From the NCBI RefSeq assembly GCF_900188095.1, contig NZ_FZOT01000001.1:434001-498000 (forward strand): a DNA stretch of 64,000 nucleotides. Reading direction: 5' to 3'. The DNA comes from Noviherbaspirillum humi. Lineage in GTDB: Bacteria > Pseudomonadota > Gammaproteobacteria > Burkholderiales > Burkholderiaceae_D. Below the pieces are notes generated by a model. It ran no database searches and was not told the origin of the DNA. It saw only the letters and a list, made by a program, of their open reading frames with translations. The position numbers and the translations under genes are program-made. The stretch's first letter is position 1, and the number at the start of each line of letters is the position of its first letter. This document shows, piece after piece, positions 1 to 8,653 of the stretch.

Positions 1-44
1 ATGGTGGTGCCGTGAAATTGTTCCATGCTTTCCTCTTGTTTCTG

Positions 45-67
45 ATTACGGCCGCAAATGCCGTAAT
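45..67. repeat. Short inverted repeat at left edge
   Basis: A perfect 8-bp inverted repeat, attacggc (45-52) and gccgtaat (60-67), is separated by 7 nt in the first 150 bases, downstream of the minus-strand STAS gene. It could be a weak terminator or an operator of a gene beyond the left edge. There is no T-tract on either side, and nothing else in 1-150 looks like a gene. Confidence 0.3.
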
Positions 68-150
68 TCGGAGCAATTGGGGTCGCGCCGTCAGAAAACA
101 AGACGAAGTTTTAGCCTGCCGGGAGAGGGAGGCGGGCGGCATGAGTCGGG

Positions 151-1518
151 TCAGTATTTCCGCGGCACCACGCGCACGATGTCGGCCAGGCCGGTGGTAG
201 CGAACAATCGGGCCACCAGGTGATTGACTTCGCGTAACTCGATCACCTTGCCGCCGGCGCAGTGCGGCGCCAGGCCGAGGGCAAGCTGGGCCGAGGCGTT
301 GAACTCCACCCGCGCCAGCCGGCTGCAATCGATGGTCGAAACCGGTGCCGAGCCCGCATGAGCCAGCAGCGCCCGCACCAGGTCCTCGGTGCGGCCTTCG
401 ATGACCGCCGGCATGCGGAACCGGTCGGCCTCGGATTCGGGGTCGGGCAAGTCGATCAGGCTGGCGATGGGCTGGACGGCCGGCGCCACGAAGGGCGGCG
501 GCGACACTTCGAAGGCCAGGCAGTAGTCCATGCTGGTTTCCTCGAACGCCTGCTCCTGGTTCAGCAGCCGCAGCACTTCCAGCAGCAGCAGCCATCCGGG
601 TTCCATCTCGCGCGGCCCGGCAGCGGCGATGGCATCGCGCAGCACCTGCACCAGGCGGCTGGCGCCGATCAGATAAGGTTCCATGCCGCGCTTGTGCAGC
701 TGGCGCAGCGCCGCCAGCAGCAGGGCGCAGCCATCCGCATCGGCGCCGCTGACGCGCATGAAATCCAGGCGCAGGGACGGTGTCGATGCCGACAAGGCTT
801 TGAGCCGTTCAATGGTCTTGATGCATCCGGCATCCAGGCGGCCGCTGAACGGCAGGGTGGCGGCGGTGCTTTGGGCGGCCTGTGGCGCCTCATCCGTCGC
901 GGCTTGCCAGCCCGGTGGCGACGTCTCGAAGCGACTGGCATACGCCAGCCCCAGGGTTTCGAAGTCCGACTGCCTGCCGGTGAGCTGGTAGAGGTCGAAC
1001 AGCATCCACCAGGCCGGCGTCAGCGTGGATTCGGCATGGGTGTCGCGGGTCGCTTCCAGCAGCAGCAGTTCCGCCGCCTGCGGCTGGCCGCTGGCGTAGA
1101 GAATGGCGGCTTCCGCCAGTGCCGCCTCGGGATCGGCTTCCGGAACCGGGAAATCGGTCATCAGGGTGGTGGTGCCGTCGAGCAGCATGCCGGTGGTGGT
1201 GCCGAGGCGGGACAGGCCAGGAGACAGGTTCGCCGGCTGCGCCGGGGCGGCGTTCTTTGCCGGCGCACTGGCAGGCGCCGAAGCGGGCAGCTTGTGGCGC
1301 ATCCCGCTCAGCACCGACGTCATTTCGGATTCGATGGCGTCGATCTTCCGCGCGGTATTGCGCGCCGCCTGGGCATTTCGGGGCGAAGCGCTGCCCGCCG
1401 CATCGCGGGAGGCACTGGCGTCCGCGGTCGGCGCCGGAACGGTTCGCTCCGCGCGGCCGGTGTCGTCGTCGCTATCGGTGCGGCGAGGCTTTTTCCCAAA
1501 AAACGAAAATATGCTCAA
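151..1518 (-). CDS. Tandem STAS-domain protein of unknown function
   Basis: 455-residue soluble protein with no signal peptide. The N-terminal ~130 residues are low-complexity, Ala/Pro/Ser rich and charged (begins MSIFSFFGKKPRR). Two anti-sigma-antagonist/STAS-like segments follow, at about residues 225-305 (LRLDFMRVSGADADG...LRQLHKRG) and 375-455 (STIDCSRLARVEFNASAQ, ending in a degenerate strand). The region between them resembles a TPR-like helical linker. STAS domains usually relay signals through a conserved Ser/Thr; that role is not demonstrated here. The gene stands alone downstream of the TonB receptor, with 144 bp between them. A homologue with a known function is not recognised. Confidence 0.7.
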   Translation of the reverse strand: MSIFSFFGKKPRRTDSDDDTGRAERTVPAPTADASASRDAAGSASPRNAQAARNTARKIDAIESEMTSVLSGMRHKLPASAPASAPAKNAAPAQPANLSPGLSRLGTTTGMLLDGTTTLMTDFPVPEADPEAALAEAAILYASGQPQAAELLLLEATRDTHAESTLTPAWWMLFDLYQLTGRQSDFETLGLAYASRFETSPPGWQAATDEAPQAAQSTAATLPFSGRLDAGCIKTIERLKALSASTPSLRLDFMRVSGADADGCALLLAALRQLHKRGMEPYLIGASRLVQVLRDAIAAAGPREMEPGWLLLLEVLRLLNQEQAFEETSMDYCLAFEVSPPPFVAPAVQPIASLIDLPDPESEADRFRMPAVIEGRTEDLVRALLAHAGSAPVSTIDCSRLARVEFNASAQLALGLAPHCAGGKVIELREVNHLVARLFATTGLADIVRVVPRKY

Positions 1519-1662
1519 GGTGTGCCTGTATCGCTGTGCTGCCCGGCAGGCAAGGTGGAAAGAAAGCCTACGTTACCATAGCCGCAGAAAATTTCCATGC
1601 AGAAATAGACATGCTACTTTGCGATTTCGGCGCGCTTTGAGAAAAAGCAATCGGATTCCGCG

Positions 1663-3669
1663 TCAAAAGGTCGTGCGCACCCCCATCGTCACGTTTCTTC
1701 CCGGCTGGGGCGCCACTTCCCGCAACAGCGATGTCGACAGGCGGATGTCCTGATTCAGCAGGTTGTTCGCCAGCATGAACCAGGTGACCCGGGTGCGGCC
1801 GATGCGCTGGTCATAGGACAGGCTGGCATCGAGCCGGGTATAGCCGGGCGTCGGATTGGCCTCGAAGCTCGCCAGCCGTTCCTGGCGGTAGGCATGGATC
1901 AGGCTGGCGGTGCTGCGCCAGGCGCCCCGCTTGTAGCCCGCATCGAGGCCGATCCGGCTGGCCGGCTGCAAGGGAAGATTGCCGGCGCCGTCCAGCCTGC
2001 CGCGCGAGGTGTCGGCGAAGGCCCGCAGCGACAGGCCGTCGCCGCGCAGGTTGTAGCTCACTTCCGCCTCGGCGCCGCGGATGGTGGCGTCGCCCTGGGA
2101 CCAGAGCCGGCGCCGGAATTCGCCGGCCGGATCGATGGCCCCGCTTTCATCCACCAGCACGCCCGTGTCGCGGGCATAGATGAAGTCTTTCACCCGGTTC
2201 TGGAACAGGTTGCCGCGCCAGCGCACCAGGCCTTCCGTCTTCTGCAGGCTGAGCTCGATATTGCGCGAGGTTTCCTTGCCCAGCGCCGCATTGCCGATGT
2301 CGAAGCTGGCGGTGGATTCATGCGGGCCGTTGGAATACAGCTCCTCGGTGCCAGGCGCGCGTTGAGCGATCGACAGGGTGGTGCCGAGGCCATATCCCGG
2401 CAGGAAGCGCCACAATCCGCCGACGGAGTAGGACGCGAGATTGAAGCTGCGATCCTGCAGTCCGGCACGCTCCGGCGAGCGCGACAGGTTTTCGAGGCGC
2501 AGTCCGGCGCTGGCGGTGAATGGGCCGACATCCTTTTCCTCGACGATGAAGGCGGCCACCGAGGAGGAGCGGGTGATGGGCACCGTATCGGCGCGGCCGG
2601 TGCTGGCCGACAGGGCGGAGTAGCGGTTGCGCTCGGTCTGGATGCCGACCGTGCCGCGCCAGCCGGAAAGCGGTTCATGCACCGCTTCCCAGCGACTTTC
2701 CAGGGTGCGGTTGAGGAAGCGCGAGGCCGGGGCGCCGGCGGCGGTCTGTTCCACATGCTCGTAATCGGTCGAGGCCAGCCTGACGCGGATGCTGCGGATG
2801 CCTTCCACCGGCTTGCGCACCAGGCCGTCCGCGTCGAAGCGGGTTTCCGACAGGTCGATGGAAGAGCGCTCCGCGGTCGGAATGCCGTAGCGGTCGCGAC
2901 GGGTGGCCACCGACGCGCCGACATAGCCCCAGTCGCCGATGTGCGAGGCGCCGAAGCCGAGGCTGCGTGAATGGGTGAAGGAAATGGGCAAAACGCCGTA
3001 GGAAGAGGCGGCATCGCCGGGCGCGGCGAAGCCGGGAATGCGGTAGTCGCCGGTGGTGCGCGCATGGCCGTCGAGATGCAGCCCGATCGTGCCGGCGGCG
3101 GCATCGGTGGCGAAGGACAGGTTCTTGCCCTGGTCCGCCGTGCTGTAGCGCAGCTCGGCCTCGCCGGTCGGGGCCGGCATCAGCTCGGTCGGAATGCGGT
3201 CGTTGACGATGTTGACCAGGCCGCCGATGGCGCCGGAGCCGTAGAGCAGGGCGGCCGGGCCGCGCAGGATTTCGATCTGGCGCGCGGTCGAGGATTCGAT
3301 TGCCACCGCATGGTCGTTGGAGACGGTGGACACGTCGCCGACGCCCATGCCGTTCTGCATGATGCGCAGGCGCGGGCCTTCCAGGCCGCGGATGATGGGC
3401 CGCGAGGCGCCGGCGCCGAAACCGGAAGCGGAGACGCCGAGTTCGTCGTTCAAGGTGGCGCCGAGCGAGGTGCCCAGCTTGTTGCGCAGTTCGGCGCCGG
3501 ACAGCACCTTGGCAGGCGTCAGGATCTGGGCGCCCTCGCTCGCATTGAAGGGCGTGGCGGTGACTTCCACGGTGGGCAGGGTCTGGTCGCCCTCCTGGGC
3601 GCTGGCGCTCGCGGCGAACAGCCAGAGCGCGTGCAACACGGCGCCGGCCATCAGGGAATGCTTGGGCAT
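1663..3669 (-). CDS. TonB-dependent outer-membrane receptor, ZnuD-like
   Basis: 668 residues from the ATG at 3669. An in-frame upstream extension to 3921 exists, but it runs through a hairpin and the neighbouring gene and lacks a signal peptide, so the start is placed at MPKHSLMAG. A signal peptide ends near ASAQ (residues 22-25). A TonB-box-like VEVTATP lies at about 34-40. The plug domain (about 55-170) includes RGLEGPRLRIMQNG and the segment NDHA (D119, H120) followed by QIEILRGPAALLYGSGAIGG. In the Neisseria zinc receptor ZnuD the corresponding DHA residues bind zinc. A 22-stranded barrel and a terminal aromatic (TTF) follow. The role is predicted to be uptake of zinc or another metal. 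It lies downstream of a DUF2946-like gene, with an intercistronic hairpin between them. The substrate is inferred, and copper or a chelate remains possible. Confidence 0.8.
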   Translation of the reverse strand: MPKHSLMAGAVLHALWLFAASASAQEGDQTLPTVEVTATPFNASEGAQILTPAKVLSGAELRNKLGTSLGATLNDELGVSASGFGAGASRPIIRGLEGPRLRIMQNGMGVGDVSTVSNDHAVAIESSTARQIEILRGPAALLYGSGAIGGLVNIVNDRIPTELMPAPTGEAELRYSTADQGKNLSFATDAAAGTIGLHLDGHARTTGDYRIPGFAAPGDAASSYGVLPISFTHSRSLGFGASHIGDWGYVGASVATRRDRYGIPTAERSSIDLSETRFDADGLVRKPVEGIRSIRVRLASTDYEHVEQTAAGAPASRFLNRTLESRWEAVHEPLSGWRGTVGIQTERNRYSALSASTGRADTVPITRSSSVAAFIVEEKDVGPFTASAGLRLENLSRSPERAGLQDRSFNLASYSVGGLWRFLPGYGLGTTLSIAQRAPGTEELYSNGPHESTASFDIGNAALGKETSRNIELSLQKTEGLVRWRGNLFQNRVKDFIYARDTGVLVDESGAIDPAGEFRRRLWSQGDATIRGAEAEVSYNLRGDGLSLRAFADTSRGRLDGAGNLPLQPASRIGLDAGYKRGAWRSTASLIHAYRQERLASFEANPTPGYTRLDASLSYDQRIGRTRVTWFMLANNLLNQDIRLSTSLLREVAPQPGRNVTMGVRTTF

Positions 3670-3706
3670 GTTCGATTTCCATTCAGGTTGACGATGGCTG
3701 CCGCTC

Positions 3707-3759
3707 GACCTTTCGCAGGCCATGCGGCGGCGTTGCAGGCGCATGGCCTGCGAAAGGTC
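3707..3759 (-). repeat. 20-bp perfect inverted repeat, intercistronic hairpin
   Basis: Arms 3707-3726 and 3740-3759 are perfectly complementary over 20 bp, with a 13-nt loop. The right arm overlaps the stop codon of the DUF2946-like gene (tca at 3758-3760), and the left arm ends 38 nt before the receptor start at 3669. No T-run follows on the minus strand, so a simple intrinsic terminator is unlikely. An mRNA processing or stabilising hairpin, or an attenuator setting the receptor:small-protein ratio, fits better. Confidence 0.85.
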
Positions 3760-4108
3760 AAGCCTGAACGGGTGGCGCGCGCGAGGAGAAATACGGCGTG
3801 AACGGAGCCTGCCAGCAGTTGAAGGCAGTCCAGAGCGCCAGCACGGCGGCCGACACGAGGGCCGGCGGCGTGAAGAGGGGAAGATCCAGGCCATCTGCCA
3901 GGGTGGCGGCATCGAAGGCAAGGCAGGAGTGGCCAGCCTTGTCGCCGGTCTCCTTCACGCCGGCATCGGCCACGATGGCCTGAGCCAGGAAAGCGTGGGC
4001 CACGCGATGCGCCATGCCGGTCCAGTGCGCGCACAACAGCGCCGCCATCAGCAGCAGGGTGATGGCGTGGCGTCTGGCATGGGCAGTGTTGCGGAGATGG
4101 TTCAGCAT
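3758..4108 (-). CDS. Small DUF2946-like protein upstream of TonB receptor
   Basis: 116 residues. One hydrophobic N-terminal segment (ITLLLMAALLCAHW, about 16-29) is followed by His residues, a central GHSCLAFDAATLADG (about 59-73), a second hydrophobic stretch and a RAPP C-terminus. The Cys/His motif and terminal RAPP resemble DUF2946-type small proteins often encoded next to metal-related TonB receptors. It probably lies in the membrane or periplasm. It is co-oriented with the receptor and separated from it only by the 20-bp hairpin. The function is unknown; metal sensing or binding is an inference from context. Confidence 0.6.
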   Translation of the reverse strand: MLNHLRNTAHARRHAITLLLMAALLCAHWTGMAHRVAHAFLAQAIVADAGVKETGDKAGHSCLAFDAATLADGLDLPLFTPPALVSAAVLALWTAFNCWQAPFTPYFSSRAPPVQA

Positions 4109-4233
4109 GGCAGGGCGGAGCGGCGTTCTGTGATCATGCCACGTTGGTGGATGCGCCCGGCAGACGCAGAAGCCATCGGGCCAAAGGAGAAAGGACCCGA
4201 TGCGGACCCGGACACATGCCGCTCATGTAAGAG

Positions 4234-4270
4234 GCCGCATCGGCAAGGCAGGTCGCCTTGCCCATGCGGC
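4234..4270 (-). terminator. Probable terminator of dksA
   Basis: A 16-bp hairpin with one mismatch: arm 4234-4249 (gccgcatcggcaaggc) and arm 4255-4270, loop aggtc. It begins just downstream of the dksA stop on the minus strand. The U-tract is poor (ctctt), so efficiency is uncertain. A second 7-bp hairpin (4174-4180 with 4196-4202) follows. Confidence 0.55.
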
Positions 4271-4279
4271 TTCGGGAAA

Positions 4280-5041
4280 TCAGTCGCCGTACAGCTTCTG
4301 CTTCAGTTCGCGCCGTTGCTGGGCTTCCAGCGACAGGGTGGCGGTGGGGCGGGCGAGCAGGCGCGGGATGCCGATCGGTTCGCCGGTCTCCTCGCACCAG
4401 CCGTATTCGCCGGTATCGATGCTGAGCAGCGCCTGCTGCACCTTCTTCAGCAGCTTGCGCTCGCGGTCGCGGGTGCGCAGTTCGAGCGCATGCTCTTCCT
4501 CGATCGTGGCGCGGTCCGCCGGGTCCGGCACCAGCACCGTCTCGCGCAGGTGTTCCGTGGTTTCGCCGGCATTCTTGAGAAGGTCGCGTTCGAGCTGCTG
4601 CAGCCGCGCCCTGAAGAAGGCGAGCTGCGCCTCGTTCATGTAATCCTTCTCGTCCATCTTGAGGATTTCGGCTTCGGACAGCAGCTTGCCTTCGGCTGCC
4701 GGTGCGTCGGAGGTGGGTTGATTGGTTTTGGTAGTCACTTCACTAGCCTTCGAAACTACGGGTGGGTCAATTTTATCCGCTGCGGCCGGGCTGGCATTGC
4801 TGCCACTCATGGACGCGGCATCCTGCGACTTGCCCGGCGTGGCGCCGGCTGCGGGCTTTTCCTTGGCGGCACTGCTTTTCGCCGTGGAGCGGGATGTCGA
4901 TTTGGCCGCCGATTTTACCGCCGTCTTCGGCGCCGTGTCTGCCGTTTCGGCTTGCGGCTGAACTTCGGCCTTGGCGGCGGTCTTTCCGGTCTTCGCTGCC
5001 GAAGCAGACTTGGCGGTCGATCTTGTCGTGGTTGCGTTCAT
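4280..5041 (-). CDS. dksA: RNA polymerase-binding protein DksA (single-cysteine form)
   Basis: 253 residues. The first ~115 are a Lys/Ala/Ser/Thr-rich, probably disordered extension absent from the 151-residue E. coli protein. The coiled-coil secondary-channel domain follows (about 120-210). It contains PDPADRATIEEE, which carries the acidic tip (D-PADRA) needed for DksA action. The zinc-finger position keeps only C216; the other three cysteines are replaced by T219, Ser and Ala (ARPTATLSL). DksA binds the RNA polymerase secondary channel and, with ppGpp, mediates the stringent response. Loss of zinc ligands recalls the zinc-independent DksA2 of Pseudomonas, but cysteine-poor DksA may be the standard form in this lineage. 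It lies between a ZnuD-like receptor and a COG0523 GTPase. Confidence 0.93.
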   Translation of the reverse strand: MNATTTRSTAKSASAAKTGKTAAKAEVQPQAETADTAPKTAVKSAAKSTSRSTAKSSAAKEKPAAGATPGKSQDAASMSGSNASPAAADKIDPPVVSKASEVTTKTNQPTSDAPAAEGKLLSEAEILKMDEKDYMNEAQLAFFRARLQQLERDLLKNAGETTEHLRETVLVPDPADRATIEEEHALELRTRDRERKLLKKVQQALLSIDTGEYGWCEETGEPIGIPRLLARPTATLSLEAQQRRELKQKLYGD

Positions 5042-5202
5042 GTCATCCGTCTCCGTGAACTCGCCGTCCTGCAGGCGGCTACAACCAAGGCATGAAAGCC
5101 TGCAGTTTTGCTAATTCAGATTATCGTTGTGATTCCCGCTTTCGGTTGCAGATTCCGCTCATGCCGGCTTGAATCTTGTCAAGGCTCTAACCGAACGCAC
5201 AT

Positions 5203-6261
5203 TTATACCAGACACTGTTCCAGACCGCCAATAAATATGCTTTTAGGCAGGTCCTTGCCGATGAAGACCAGCTTGCTTTCGCGCGGCTCGTTTTCCGGCC
5301 ATTTGCCGCCGATGTCGGAGCCCATCATCTGGTGCACGCCCTGGAAAATCACCTTGCGGTCGGCGCCGTTCATCCACAGCACGCCCTTGTAGCGCAGCAT
5401 GCGCGGTCCGTAGAGCGCCAGGAAGCCGTTGAGCAGATCCTCCAGCTTGGCGGTGTCGAAGGCGCGCTCGGTCTTGAAGACGAAGGCGGCGATGCCGTCG
5501 GTGTGGTGCGAATGGTGGTGGTCCTGATGATCGTGGCGGCCGTGATCATGATCGTGGTGATCGTGATCGCAGTGCTCGTCGCAGTCGTGGTGCGCGTGCT
5601 CGTCGGCCTTCAGGAAATCCGGATCGAGTTCCAGCTTGTCGTTGAGATTGAAGCCGCGCAGGTCCATCACCTCGGTGATCGGCACCTTGCCGAAGTCGGA
5701 GCGGCTGATGGGCGCGCGCGGGTTCATGCGGCGGATGCGGGCGACCAGGGCATCGGTCAGCTTCGGCTCGGCGACGTCGGTCTTGGACAGCAGGATCTTG
5801 TCGGCGAAGCCGATCTGGCGCTGCGCTTCCTCGTGCTCGTCGAGCTGCTGCATGCCGTGCACCGCGTCGACCACCGTCACCACCGCGTCCAGCATGTAGC
5901 TCATGGCGACTTCGTCGTCCATGAAGAAAGTCTGCGCCACCGGGCCGGGATTGGCGAGGCCGGTGGTCTCGATCACCACCCGGTCGAAATCGATCTCGCC
6001 GGCCGTGCGCTTCTGCGCCAGGGAACCGAGCGCCAGCACCAGGTCGCCGCGCACCGTGCAGCAGATGCAGCCGTTGCTCATCTCCACGATCTGCTCATTG
6101 CTGTCCTGAACCAGGATGTCGTTGTCGATGTTTTCCTGGCCGAACTCGTTTTCGATGACGGCGATGCGCAGCCCATGCGGTTCGCGCAGGATGCGGTTGA
6201 GCAGGGTGGTCTTGCCGGCGCCGAGGAAGCCGGTGAGGATGGTAGTCGGTATCAATGCCAT
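5203..6261 (-). CDS. COG0523 (CobW-like) GTPase, probable metal chaperone
   Basis: 352 residues. P-loop GFLGAGKTT at 11-19, the signature CxCC metal motif CICC at 65-68, Walker-B-like VVIETTG (95-101) and base-specificity SKTD (159-162). An exceptional His-rich loop at 222-253 contains 16 histidines plus two cysteines (C227, C231) before the CobW C-terminal domain. COG0523 GTPases (ZNG1/YeiR/YjiA family) transfer zinc or another metal to client proteins. The gene is upstream of dksA, separated by 161 bp in which I see no obvious Zur box. CobW of cobalamin synthesis is the paralogous alternative, but no cobalamin genes are nearby. Confidence 0.9.
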   Translation of the reverse strand: MALIPTTILTGFLGAGKTTLLNRILREPHGLRIAVIENEFGQENIDNDILVQDSNEQIVEMSNGCICCTVRGDLVLALGSLAQKRTAGEIDFDRVVIETTGLANPGPVAQTFFMDDEVAMSYMLDAVVTVVDAVHGMQQLDEHEEAQRQIGFADKILLSKTDVAEPKLTDALVARIRRMNPRAPISRSDFGKVPITEVMDLRGFNLNDKLELDPDFLKADEHAHHDCDEHCDHDHHDHDHGRHDHQDHHHSHHTDGIAAFVFKTERAFDTAKLEDLLNGFLALYGPRMLRYKGVLWMNGADRKVIFQGVHQMMGSDIGGKWPENEPRESKLVFIGKDLPKSIFIGGLEQCLV

Positions 6262-6382
6262 GACGTGTCGAAGAGAATGAATGCGTCGGAAAAGCGATGC
6301 CGCCTGTCATTGGCGGCGGGAAATCATCATCGGATGATAGCGCCGCTGCCTTCGCAAGGGCTGCCAATGTATAGCGGAAAAA

Positions 6383-7588
6383 TCATGCCGGTTTGTGCAA
6401 GATCAAGCCTTTCAGGTATTCGCCTTCCGGGAAATTGGCGGTCATCGGATGATCGGCGCCGGCCGACAGGCGCCGCAAAATGCGGGCATCGACCCTGGCG
6501 TCGCTGGCGGCGCCGGCGACGATCTTCTGAAACAGGTCGGCGCTGATGGCCCCGGAGCAGGAGTAGGTGAACAGCAGGCCGTTGTCGCGCAGCAGTTGCA
6601 GGCCGAGCAGGTTGATGTCCTTGTAGGCGCGGGCGGCGCGCTCCACATGCTCCGGCGAACTCGCGAACTTGGGCGGGTCGAGCACGATCAGGTCGAAGCT
6701 CCTGCCCTGTTCGCGCAGCGCGCGCAGGGTCTTGAACACATCCGCATCCCACCATTCGGCGCGGTCGGGATCGAAGCCGTTGAGCTCCATATTGCGTCGG
6801 CCGACTGCCAGCGCCTCGCCGGAGGAGTCGATCGACACCACGCTCCTGGCGCCGCCCTTGAGCGCCGCCAGCGAGAAGCCGCCGGTGTAGCAGAAGCAGT
6901 TGAGCACGTCGCGGTCCTTCGCATGCTCCATCACCAGGCGCCGGTTGTCGCGCTGGTCGACGTAGAAGCCGGTCTTGTGGCCGCGGCGGATGTCCACCGC
7001 GTAGCGCACACCGTTCTCCGTCACCGGGGTTTCGTCGCCCGGCTCCTCGCCGGCCAGCACGCCGGTCACCAGCGGCATGCCCTCGCGCTCCCGCACCGAG
7101 GCATCTGAACGCTCGTAGACATTCTGGCAGCCGGTCTCGGCAATCAGCGCCTGCACGATCGGCACCTTCCATGCTTCCACCCCGGCCGACTGGAACTGGC
7201 ATACCAGCCAGCCCTTGACGCCGGCATACCAGTCCACCACCAGGCCGGGAAAGCCGTCGGCTTCGCCGAAAATCAGGCGGATGGCATCGGTATCGCGCAC
7301 GCTGGCCTGCCGCCAGGCCAGCGCCTTGCGGATGCGGCGCTTGATCATGGCATGGTCGACCGGCTCGTTCTGGTCGAAGCTCCAGACCCGCGCGCGGATG
7401 TGCGATTTCGGGCTGTGCGCGGCGCGCGCCAGGAACTGGCCGCTGGCCGACTGCACGATGGCCGTGGCGCCGGGCTTGTTCTTCTCTTCCGGCTTGCCTT
7501 CGATGCGGTCGATGGCGGTGGAAAAAATCCAGGGATGGCGGCGCAGCAGGCTTTTCTCGCGGCCCGGCTTGAGGATGATGGTCAGCAT
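6383..7588 (-). CDS. rlmI: 23S rRNA m5C1962 methyltransferase RlmI-like
   Basis: 401 residues, typical for RlmI. The N-terminal PUA domain (about 1-75) contains the characteristic RRHPWIFS. The Rossmann methyltransferase domain has the SAM motif LNCFCYTGGFSLAAL (about 225-240), an acidic SIDSSGEAL, and the catalytic region IVLDPPKFA followed by TYSCSGAIS, whose Cys is the expected catalytic nucleophile region. It methylates cytosine in 23S rRNA with SAM. It is a monocistronic-looking gene between xerC and the COG0523 GTPase. Confidence 0.93.
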   Translation of the reverse strand: MLTIILKPGREKSLLRRHPWIFSTAIDRIEGKPEEKNKPGATAIVQSASGQFLARAAHSPKSHIRARVWSFDQNEPVDHAMIKRRIRKALAWRQASVRDTDAIRLIFGEADGFPGLVVDWYAGVKGWLVCQFQSAGVEAWKVPIVQALIAETGCQNVYERSDASVREREGMPLVTGVLAGEEPGDETPVTENGVRYAVDIRRGHKTGFYVDQRDNRRLVMEHAKDRDVLNCFCYTGGFSLAALKGGARSVVSIDSSGEALAVGRRNMELNGFDPDRAEWWDADVFKTLRALREQGRSFDLIVLDPPKFASSPEHVERAARAYKDINLLGLQLLRDNGLLFTYSCSGAISADLFQKIVAGAASDARVDARILRRLSAGADHPMTANFPEGEYLKGLILHKPA

Positions 7589-7639
7589 GGAATCGGTATG
7601 TCTGCCGGCAGAGCGCCGGCGTGTCGGAACGGTTTGGAT

Positions 7640-8644
7640 TCAGGATGAGGAATCGGATTTCTTCTTCGCCCGCGGATGGGCGGCGTCGTAGACCTGGGCC
7701 AGGCGCTGGAAATCGAGCGAGGTATAGACCTGGGTCGCGGTGATCGACGCATGGCCGAGCATTTCCTGCACCGCCCGCAGGTCGCCGGAGGATTGCAGCA
7801 CATGCGAGGCGAAGGAGTGGCGCAGCACGTGCGGATGCACGTCGGTCGGTATGCCGAGCGCCTGCGCATGGCGCTTGAGCCGCACCTGCAGCACCCGCGG
7901 CGTGATGCGGCTGCCGCGCTCGCTCAGGAACAGCGCATGCGGATCGGCCCGGGCCACGCTGCCGCGCACCGCCAGCCAGGCCTGCACCGCCTCGATCGCC
8001 GGCCGGCCGACCGGCACGCTGCGGCGCTTGCTGCCCTTGCCGGTGACGATGACTTCCATCGCCTCGAAATCGATCCAGCCGGCGGATTCATGGCCGGCCT
8101 CGCTGGCATAGCGCAGATCCAGCGAAGCGATCTCGGACACCCGCAGGCCGCTGGAGTAAAGCAGCTCGAACATGGCGCGGTTGCAGATCTGGCTCGCCGC
8201 CCCGGCGTCGCGGTCCGGCGCCGGCTGCGACACCACGCGGATGGCATCGTCGGCCGCCAGCGCCTTCGGCAGGGGCTTGCTGCGCTTGGGCGCCTTCACG
8301 CCGTCCACCGGGTTGGCCGGCAACACGATCTGCTCCGACAGCCATTCGTAGAAGCCGCGCCAGGCCGACAGCTTGCGCGCGATGGAGCGCGGATTCAGGC
8401 CCTTGGCATGCAGCTGCGAGGCAAATTTCCGCATATGGAAATGCCCCAGCCCCTGCAGCGCCGGCGCGCCGGGCAATTTGGCGACGAACTCGAGCAGGTC
8501 TTCCAGGTCGCGGCCGTAATTGCTGACGGTATGCGGCGACAGCTTGCGCTGGGTGCGCAGGTTGTCGAGATAGCCGGCGATCTGGCGCCGGTGCTCCCGC
8601 AGGGCGCCGTCATCACCGGTGTCGGGCTGGAGCGGAAGGTTCAC
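7640..8644 (-). CDS. xerC: Tyrosine recombinase XerC
   Basis: 334 residues: an N-terminal SAM-like core-binding domain (about 15-115) and a catalytic domain with all active-site residues visible. These are Arg in SSGLRVSEIASL, Lys in GKGSKRRSVPVG, HVLRHSFASH (HxxR), MLGHASI (His) and the nucleophile Tyr in TQVYTSLD. With XerD it resolves chromosome dimers at dif. It lies directly downstream of the DUF484 gene (9 bp), a conserved pairing in proteobacteria. Confidence 0.96.
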   Translation of the reverse strand: MNLPLQPDTGDDGALREHRRQIAGYLDNLRTQRKLSPHTVSNYGRDLEDLLEFVAKLPGAPALQGLGHFHMRKFASQLHAKGLNPRSIARKLSAWRGFYEWLSEQIVLPANPVDGVKAPKRSKPLPKALAADDAIRVVSQPAPDRDAGAASQICNRAMFELLYSSGLRVSEIASLDLRYASEAGHESAGWIDFEAMEVIVTGKGSKRRSVPVGRPAIEAVQAWLAVRGSVARADPHALFLSERGSRITPRVLQVRLKRHAQALGIPTDVHPHVLRHSFASHVLQSSGDLRAVQEMLGHASITATQVYTSLDFQRLAQVYDAAHPRAKKKSDSSS

Positions 8645-8653
8645 GACGCGGCG

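Noticed and set aside
12-200. 62-codon plus-strand ORF with a hydrophobic N-terminus
   Set aside because: It overlaps the end of the STAS gene, has no clear SD, and its C-terminal half has the Arg/Pro-rich look of a shadow frame.
262-1581. 439-codon plus-strand ORF opposite the STAS gene
   Set aside because: His/Gln/Arg-rich antisense shadow of a high-GC gene with no recognisable domain.
4109-5202. Zur box near the zinc-themed genes
   Set aside because: I looked for an AT-rich GTTATA-type dyad in the gaps and saw none convincing. A matrix search is needed.
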